Part shown: positions 38,130-47,600 of the stretch, piece after piece
Position numbering within the stretch: position 1 is the first letter of the stretch
Layout: every line of letters begins with the position of its first letter
Assembly: GCA_963813895.1 (NCBI GenBank)
Contig: CAWFAS010000001.1
Span: 744,001 to 808,000, forward strand
Length of the DNA stretch: 64,000 nt
From: DASZWJ01 sp963813895
GTDB taxonomy: Bacteria > Pseudomonadota > Gammaproteobacteria > JAURND01
Reading direction: 5' to 3'
Program-made: the position numbers and the translations under genes
The notes under the pieces: generated by a model
Seen by the model: only the letters and a program-made list of their open reading frames with translations
Told to the model about the DNA's origin: nothing
The model's database searches: none

Positions 38130-38385
38130 TGGGGCTGTGTTGAATAATTCGCTCCCATTTTTGAAAAAGCACTGCATCCCTCTTCCGCAAGGGGGGGTTG
38201 AATAATTCACTCCCATTTTTGGAAAAGCACTGTATCCCCTCTCCCGCAAGGGGAGAGGGGATCATAGAGTTTCGGATAGTTAGGAAGAGAATAATTCAAC
38301 ATAGCCCCCGCAAAAGGAGATACAGTGCTTTTTCAAAAATGGGAGCCAATTATTCAACAACGACCCTTACGAGAGAGGGCACACA
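38130..38385. repeat. Array of miniature elements with IS903-like ends
   Basis: At least four TTGAATAATTC-type ends occur (near 38139, 38198 and, inverted, 38291 and 38350) with the usual CACTGTATCCCCTCTCCCGC hairpin cores. Copies appear partial and interleaved. They directly follow the 5007-residue gene. The remaining 300 bases to the next gene (38386-38688) show no repeat and no gene; they presumably hold its promoter. Confidence 0.8.
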
Positions 38386-38688
38386 GTGCTCCCCCCCAAC
38401 ATCATCCCTTGCGCAGAAGGTTAGGGGGAGTATATTATTAAAGCAGACTTAAATTTCATAAGTTCTTCTTCTACCAAAGACTTGAAGATATAGGCTCAAC
38501 TTCCCGCCTACGGGTAAATAACCAGTTCGAGCTATTTGTCCTTTTACAATGCCTGCCTCAAAGGATACGGGGCACAGCATATTCGGCATGGAACTCAGCC
38601 CCAATCGATTACAGGGTCATATTACCCACAACATACTTGGTAAATGCAATATTTTGCCAATTTTTTAAGAATTTTTCTGAGGTTTTTC

Positions 38689-41600
38689 ATGGCAGAGCAA
38701 AATTTAAGCGAGAAAGTTAACGAATCAAAATCAGAACTTCCCGATCAATCCCAGCTAGTATCGGAACAGGACGAGAAGTATAAAATCTCATCATCATCTT
38801 CATCCTCCTCTTCCTCTTCTAATCACAGCAGTAGTGCGCAAAACACCCCAGTTGTTCCAATTCCTTCAATGGATGATATAAAAAAGAAGGCCCAGTTGCT
38901 CCGAAAAGAAGAATTTTTAAGAGATATCGACCTTCTAAAGTATTGTTACAATGTGCTGATTTTTGCAGATGAATATTACCAATGCATTTGGGATGAGCAG
39001 ATTAAGGATAAAATAGGCGACTGGCAAACCAAATATATTGAGAAGCTCGCCAGCCTTACCGCAGGCAACTCAAGCCTATATGCGATTATGGAATATCTGC
39101 ATGCCAGAGCTGAACTAGCCGTTATAGAAGGGCACGTCGTGCGTGCGCAAGTGTCAGTTAATAAACTGGAAGCAATGAGCGATACAATAAATGATAACCA
39201 GCAGGCTAGAGACACAATAATTTATAAAAATCGACAGCAACGTATAGACAAGGTTCAAGAACGAGTAAACCATTTTCAAGAACAGACATTAATATATCAC
39301 GATACATATTTGGACTTTGAAAAAAAATGGACGGAAATAGCTAAGGAATTACAAAATAAATTAACAACACAGAATTTGAGTTATACCGAAGCAACTGAAT
39401 GTTGGCTAATGTTAATGGAGATAAATCAGTCAGCTATTAATTTAGTTGGAGGAAGATTTGGTGACAAACTAAAACCAAGGTTGATCAACATTGAATCGAT
39501 GTTACTAACAACCTCATCGTATTTTTATAACATGAATAAAAGCTTGGCTGAAGAAAAACCCAAAGAATTAGAAGAAAAAAAATATGAAGTAGTAACCAAG
39601 GACGGAATTGAAAAATTTCTCAGCGATTTTAAGAGTTTTAAAAATGAAGCAAAGACCAGTTCATCCAAAGAAATTAGTACTGTGGATGAATATAAGAGCA
39701 AGGTAGCAGTTGCTATAAAAACGTTAGAAAAACATCTTACCCCGGAAGCTGTTTTGCCTGACGCTCAAGTTTTAAAAAATTTAATGAATCACGTTCAGAA
39801 GGCAGTCGTAGCTTATCGAATAGAAAAAATACTTGAAGATAGTAAATTAACGAAAGATAATGCCTCTTTTCTCGAGAGTAAGTTAATAATAAGCAAGTCC
39901 GATTCATCCGGTTTACAAACGGCGAAATCAACCATTACAGCTGCCCTCGAGCTGCAGCAATCAACTGAGCAATTGCCAGCTAATTTTTCTTTGGCAGATT
40001 ATGAATTCAAACTAAGATACCAGATTGCGTTTCTTCAAGCAGAGCACCAAATAGGCAAATTCAGCGCGATTGGTGAAACAATTAATTCTGCTTCAGCATT
40101 AAGCTTAGAAGAAAAGATCAAGTCTCCGTTTGCCATCGCGAAACAGATAACGGATGCAAAAGCTTATGAAACGGATGCTTGGGGAGTCTTTAAAGAAAAA
40201 AGTAAAGTTATCGAACGCATTGAAAAGGCTAATAAAACAAAAGTAAATGCTGAGTTGTTAATGGCTGAATTGGAAGAAGAACTCCTTGAACATAAGTGGG
40301 CCTATCAACAAGCAATAAGGAAGTTATTTGAGGCAGAAATGCAGCTTGGAATAGCTAAAGAAATTGATAAAAACTCGATAAACCCTGAACCCCCAATCGA
40401 TCCACATCCTAGTGTTTTAAATGTAAAAAATCCTCATGAAGTGAACTCTCCATTACAAAAAGCTATAAACGCTTTGGATTTTGCGCAAGCTGAAGTTAAG
40501 GCGATTGCAGAAAAAATCAAAGCTATTGAGCTTCCAATCGCAGATGCCAAAGATAAAATAAAAAAACTTGAAAAAGATTTAAAAGAATCAAAAGACATAG
40601 CTGAAAATTATCCTGAGGAAAAAGAGGTAAAACGCTCTGGATTCAGTTTCTTACGAAGTCCGTTCTCAAGTAATAATTTTTCATCACCCTTTAACTCTAG
40701 AGGAAAATTGGATTCTGCTACTCTCTCAACTCCAGGGTTAGAATCGTCGATCACCTCACAACGGTCTCGACAAGGCTTTCACGAAAAAGAACCATTTTCT
40801 GCCACGCCATTAACTCCTAGAATAGGAAGGCAGTCTACACCCGTCACTGAAAATTCTCTGACAGAAATATCCCAATCCAACCTTCACTCGCAAACTAACG
40901 ACCTAGTCTCTAAAAAGTTAACCGAATTAACCCAAAAGCAAGTTGCAGAGAAGAGCAAATTATTAGAGGTTGGATTAGAGATTATAGCGAAGGAGCAGAA
41001 AATTCGTCAGGCCAGTTCTTTCGAAACGGCCAAGCTTCGCCAGGAGCGGCAAATATTGGTGAAAAGTCAGGAGGCGTTAATTTATGAAGTGCAGCAGGTC
41101 AGTAAACAAATTACTGAGTTAAAAAGAAAGCCCGCAATTGCTCTTTCAGAAGATCTAGAGCAGGAGGTGAAAGAAGAAAAACAAGAGCTATCAGTATCAG
41201 AAGCAAAATCGTCTATCTTTCAACCTCTATCAATACCTGTTTTCAATGATGCCAATAATATTACAGCTCTCGAACGGGAAATGGCCCAGCGTGCGATCGG
41301 TTTATTTACTAGGATTTTAGACGAACAATTAAAATTTGTCGCTGCAGTAAAAAATTATAAATTAACTGAGCAGATTAAATCACAGTTACAAAGTATTACA
41401 GAGGATTTAGGGGCAATAAATGACTGTGTAGATTATTTGCGTGGACGTTTTCTGGAGAATGGGCCAATAACGATCATAGATCCAGACAAAAACAAAACGA
41501 AAGTATTGGGTGTTAATAAATGCCATCAACAAATACAGAAACTAAGACAAGAAATAGATTTCGTTAGTTCACCAAAGACCAAAAATAAGAAGGATCTAAC

Positions 41601-44600
41601 TGACAAAAAACAAACAGAACTCACTGCATCTCTGACTCGAATGGGGCAGTTGGGTGTCAAGCTGCAAGTACTATGTCATAGTAAATTTTCTGCGTTATTG
41701 CACCTGTATAATGACTCATTTGTAGATGTAGCCAATAGAAATGCGCTGGGGGAGAGTTCTGAAGACTTCAAACGCCGGCTGCAAACCTTTGTAGAACAAC
41801 CCGCAAACCTAAGGAAACAAACAGCTGCCTTCATTGATAAGCAAAAACCAAAACCCGGGATTTTTGCATTAGCTGACTTTTTTGCTCGTTATGGTCAAAC
41901 GCTGCAGCAAGGCTTCCCCAGCTCATCGCCTGACCAACAAAAAAATGAACCTGAAGAAGAAAAACTATCTCAACCTCAAACTTCGGAATTGTCTCAGCAG
42001 GCTATCAGAGAGGGGCAGAATGACAGAAAGCAACAAATAGCCGATTATAAAGCAGCTACTCAACATTTAACTGCAGAATCTCCGGCTTTGCGAGCAGCCC
42101 TGGAAAATTTAGACACAGATTTCGCTCATATTACTGAGGGGTTTGCAGATACGATCAGCAAATTGAGTACGACGAAAGACCCTCATACCATAGCTGACAT
42201 CATGATGAGTGTCCGTCAGAGATTTGCTAAATTTGATCTCTTGGTTAAACGGGTGTCAGTTTTAATGGAGCAATTGTCACCGACCTCTTCGCATCCTTTA
42301 ATACCAGACAAGCAACAATTCATTACCACCCCTGAAGAGAAGTTTAAAGCACAATTACAACGTTTTGACAGACTAGCCGCCTATTTTGAACCGGCAGAGT
42401 CAAAGTTGCATAATCCTGAAGAGACTATAGACGATGATGAGCCAGATGCAATAATAAATGAAGTAATAAAAGAAAATAAATATGAATCACCTTCAGAGGA
42501 CGAGTATGGAATTCTTAATGCGGCTCTCGACAATTGGGAATGGCAGGATCAAGTTATCGCGAAAAATAACGAGGCGCTATTGAATAAAGCCCAGGCACTA
42601 ATGAAAAAATTAGATGCCGGCCTATCAGGAAAAAATAATCCAACCCTAAAGATTCAACTCTACAACAAGACAGTGCTCGAAATGTTCAAGTTGGAACATA
42701 AAGCCTCGCAAAAACGCTCAAAAATAAGTGTGGATCAGGAAAAAACTCAAGAGCTAGAAGTTCTAGGAAATATTAAAACGCAACTCGCCAGAAAAATTTA
42801 CACCTATTGTAATCAATTAACACCTGAATCCATGCAACGCGGGAAGAGTGAGCTTTCAGTCCGGGCAATAGTCACTTTGGCAAAGAACCTCACCCAATTG
42901 TCCGCTTATTTTAAACCACATGAGCTTAAGCAAGCCTTCACCAGCGTCATAGCCATATTGGATCATTTTTCTTATAAATTGCCTATAGAAGCGCAAAAAA
43001 CCTTACTTCAGTCGTTGCAAGATCTAACGATGGGATCCTTGTCCCAGAATGTAGAATTAATGCCCGAGCTGCAAAAATTAGCAGCGTTAAGAAAGACCCT
43101 ACAGCACAGATTAAATACATCCGTATTTTCAGTGCCCGATAAAACGCAGGATTTTAAAACCTCTGGATCTTCCAGCGGCATTGAACAGCAGGAGTTAAAA
43201 GCAAGCTTTGCTAGCGATAAAGAAGAAGTAAAAGAAAGAAAATCTAAATCTCCTGCGACAGCACCCAATTTAATATTAATGCAGGCAAATGCAGAACAGT
43301 TGGTAAAAGCAGTAGTTGATCACAAATTACAGCAGGAAATTGATGTGACTCAACCCGGCTGGGATCTACCCTGGCAGCAGAAGTTTATTAGCTTTATAGA
43401 TGACATACGTGACTTTAAACCTGCTGCACAAATTACCGAGCCTTCTGCCGAATTAAAATTAGAATCAAAAGGTTCCGCAGTAGCAAAACTTCCTGCCAAG
43501 CTAGATTCAGAAATCACTGCCTTGGATGATTTGTTAAAAGATTACCAACAAGCTGCATTAGGCCGTATTTCAAAAATGGTTGAAGTTCCAACTGTCGGTC
43601 GGGTGCGTTTTTTCCCTCCCAGGACCGGTGGTAATATTTTGCTTGAGAAAGCCGAAATTTTTACCAATGCTCTTGATACAGCTCGCGCGGTTTTAAATCA
43701 TCTCCAAGATTTTTTCCCACATTATCGTTCCCCCGCCGCAGCACAACAAGTCCTGCTGGAAGTAAAAAAATGTCTAATAAAATTTCATAAGAACATCTCT
43801 CATGGCACAGTAATTGAAGCAGGTAAGGAACTGGAAAACTTTAATGGCGCTTTATGTTCATCTTTAGTTACCCATGGATTGCGTAAAAATTTTAAACAGG
43901 CAACTGAAGTTGTTGCCGAGTCCCGAGATTTGATGCTGGAAAGAGAACAATTTGCTTCTGTAATACCGGTACCTAAAATGGTTAATTTAGACAAGGAAGA
44001 GGAAAAAAAGGAGAATAAAAGTACCGTATCTGATAATCAGAACAATGGTTTTATGGTACGTTTTGCAAGACCTGCAAAACTAGGTTTGCCCGCAGATGTG
44101 AATGATCCATATGATGCATTTAAATCGCGTGGTTGGTTTACCGCAGCGCAAGAAAAAATTCCCGGGTTAGAATATTTTATAGAAAAAAACCAGCATAGAT
44201 TAAGGACTGAGGGACGCACCTCCATGCGTCGTGTTTTACCAGGCGCAGCCAATAGCTATTTCTCAAGTATCTTGTTGGGAGATGACGAAGGCCACTTAAA
44301 GCTATACCTCAATAGTGGCCACGTGGCCATCACGGAGTCTATAGCCCTTGGTGGAGAAGACCGATCTTTGACGGCAGCAACCAATCAATTTGGTTTTTTG
44401 ATTGGCGAAGAGGGTGAAATCTGGGAAAGCATTATTAAGCAATCCCATGAGCGATGGAAGTTCCTGGATGAGTATAGGGATGAAAATGAAGAAAGAGCTC
44501 ACACTTTACTCGTGAATCATCAAACTTTGGTATCAGAAGTTCCGCTCATTTCAGCAGACATGAACAAAAGTGGCACGATGCTGATCACTAAGGAAAGTGC

Positions 44601-47600
44601 GAATCGTAATGTAGCCCAATGGCTGGGAAATAAACAAACCTATTTAGTAGATGGTGAAGTACAGTATTTTACCGGTGACAAAAAACCACCTGCGCGCGAG
44701 GGCGTACTTAAGGTCAATACTAAGCTATTAGAGACTAACATCAATGTGAATAGGACCAATGTAATCCAAGCTACTCGTAGAACAGTGGTGGGTCAGCAGC
44801 GGGATTCGGATGCTAGTAAACAAATCGTAAGTCTTGCCGCCGAACTATTGCTCCTTGTTTCAAAGCATCCGGCATTAAATCCACAGAAAGCTAATTTGTT
44901 AAAAGTAATAGATTTTTTAAATGGCACAAAAAAACCCGTATTTTCAAAAAATGACGCGGAAAGTGATATTTATAAGGCTATCAAAGAATGCACAAATTAT
45001 TTAAGGCAACCTGATCATGAAAAATTTGGTGGCTTAAATAAACAACAAAATACCATGATTGCCATGGTAATACAGGCTGCTGCTGAAATACACAGCATGC
45101 AGATGGGAGACAGTCTGCGGCGTAGTAAACTCTCCCAAAAAAATAAATTACGTCATACGGCTAAACGCGCCATATATGAAGCTCTGTTATCGGAATTAAT
45201 AGGCTATCTATTGGGTGGCTGTGCTAGCTCCCAAGACAGAGCCCAAAATAATAAAGGCGGGGTGATGGCGCAAATTTCCGCCAATGAAAACAGCGGATCT
45301 TTCATAGATCTCGATAGCTCAATTTCAATCGAGCATGCCCAAAAGATAGGACTTATTCCAAAATATCCTACCCAGGAACAGCACAATTTCGCCTTCCAAA
45401 CTACTAGGACGCCGCAGACTAAAACGGGCGAATTAAGAGGCGGTATCGGGTTGGTTGGAACCGCTAACCTTGAATCTGCTGAAGAGCGTGAGCTGTCCAA
45501 GATTTTACAACGTAAGTTCACAGCTAATGAAATTACAGTACAAAAATATCTAAGCAAACGGCCGGCAAACATTCAAACTAATACAGAAAAATTAAAACCT
45601 AAACCTACCGAGATGGAGCTTACCGATCTTCCCGACTTCAAAGAACCCTTAGCTAACAGATCTATTTTGGAATTAAAAAATCGACTGCAATTTGTAAAAA
45701 ATTATATAGACCGTACTGGAACAATCTCCAACCAGCCATTATCTATTAGTTTCCAAGCAGCAATGCAGGCTATCGAAGAATTACAGGCAAAGGGTGCATC
45801 AAACGATTCCCTGGCGGATGCAATATACGCACCTGTCCTGTTAAAAATGGTTGATTTCTTTAGCAAAGTTCAGGCTACTTTAAATAATATTCATCGAGAA
45901 GAATTATTGGCCCTAATGGTTCCTTTTATCGATGAGGTAACTACGGCTTTTCAACCCAAGCATGATGCAGGTACTCTTTCCAAAGACCAAGAAAAAATAC
46001 TGTTAAATCTGACAAATTTACATGAAAATTTACAGGGCTTCCTGTCGCTATCACCAAGCGAAACTAAAACACTTGGGCAGAATTCATTCATAGAAAGAAC
46101 GCTTTCGCGATTCCCTTCTCAATTATTTAGCAGTTTCAATCAAAGTATTACGCCAATTGTTGTCAATCGTCCTGGGAACAAAAATACTAACTCAGATTCA
46201 GAGGAAGAAATTGAGCAAACCTCACCTAAAATTATTACTGTAAAAGAACTCCCCTCAGAACGAAAATCCAGGCAGGAGCGGGAGGAGAAAAGTGTCGCTC
46301 GACGGGGTTCAGAGTCTTCTTCTTTATCTGCAGTAGATCCAGATCCTAACAGCAGAAATGTTACGCCTCCTGTTATTAATTTTTCTGTGGAAACAAATAC
46401 TGACTCAGATTCAGAGAAGGAAATTGATCAAACCTCACCTAAGGTAATCCAACAGGGCTCAGCACCCTCGTCTTTATCTACAGTGGATACCAATTCTAAT
46501 AGTTCGATTCCCGCCACCGGACCACGCACTCCCCAGTTAACTATAACGCCGCCATCTCCGCCGAATAACCCTTCAACGGAGACGGATCATTCATCTATAT
46601 TGTCTTCAGTGAGCTTGGTAAATATATCTAGCGATCTTAAAGGTCATGAAAATTCGAATAATAATATTGATACAGCCACCAATAGTTTTTTATCTTCATC
46701 TGTGTCGTCAGCCTCTACAAATATTGTAACGCCACTGCCGGCAAATACATCTTCTGTTCTTGCAACGACGGTTTCAGATGTTAAAGAGAGCAATGAAGAT
46801 GGTGAAGAGGATGAAGTTGATCGGGAGGAATTAAAAGCTGCCAAAGTTCTTTCAAGGGAACTAGATGCGACAAAAAATATACCACCAACGGAAGTTACAA
46901 TACCGGCTGTTACACAAGAGCAGAATGATGACGATGATGATGAAATTATTATTCTAGATATAAAGGAACCAAAAGATCAAAAAGGATCGAAGATCGCTAG
47001 TACACCAAGGGCGACCCTATTAACGTCTTATGCAGAGGCCTTAAACGCAGAGGCCTTAAACCTGGCCATCGAAAATTCAGTGCGAGACAACATAAGTGTT
47101 GATAAAAAACGAGGAATCCCCCCGGGAAGACCAATAGATCTAAGTGAGTTTAAAGTTGACGGTGAGACTGGTATTGAAATTTTCATTACTGATCCAAGCC
47201 TATTTCTTAGTTCTGAGGATTTGGATGACGTTGATTTGTTATCAGATCCTAAGGATAACCCGTTCCCTAAAGAACAGCCCGAAATAGAAAAAACCCAGCC
47301 GCTTGTGACTCAAATTCCTGCTGTGGGCGCAGACCCGACTCATTCAGGCTCTAGCTCCTCACAAGTTGCAGGAAGTTCTTCTGCGCCAGTTAATTTATCA
47401 GCTTCTAATAACTATATGATACCAGGCAATGGTTCAATCGACCCAAGCGGGTCAAACGTCTCTTCTTATGGATCTAATACAACCGAACCATCTGAATTTG
47501 AAGGAGATATTCCTGATGTTGAAGAAGCTATTCGTAGACAACATTCTCTTTGGGGGGCCGGTGGATTGTTCACTGGGGGAAAGAAAACCGACCTTGAGGA

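Noticed and set aside
38007..38452. Several short frames between the two giant genes
   Set aside because: All translate repeat sequence (for example NNSLP and GEGII runs) or the antisense strand of the giant gene.
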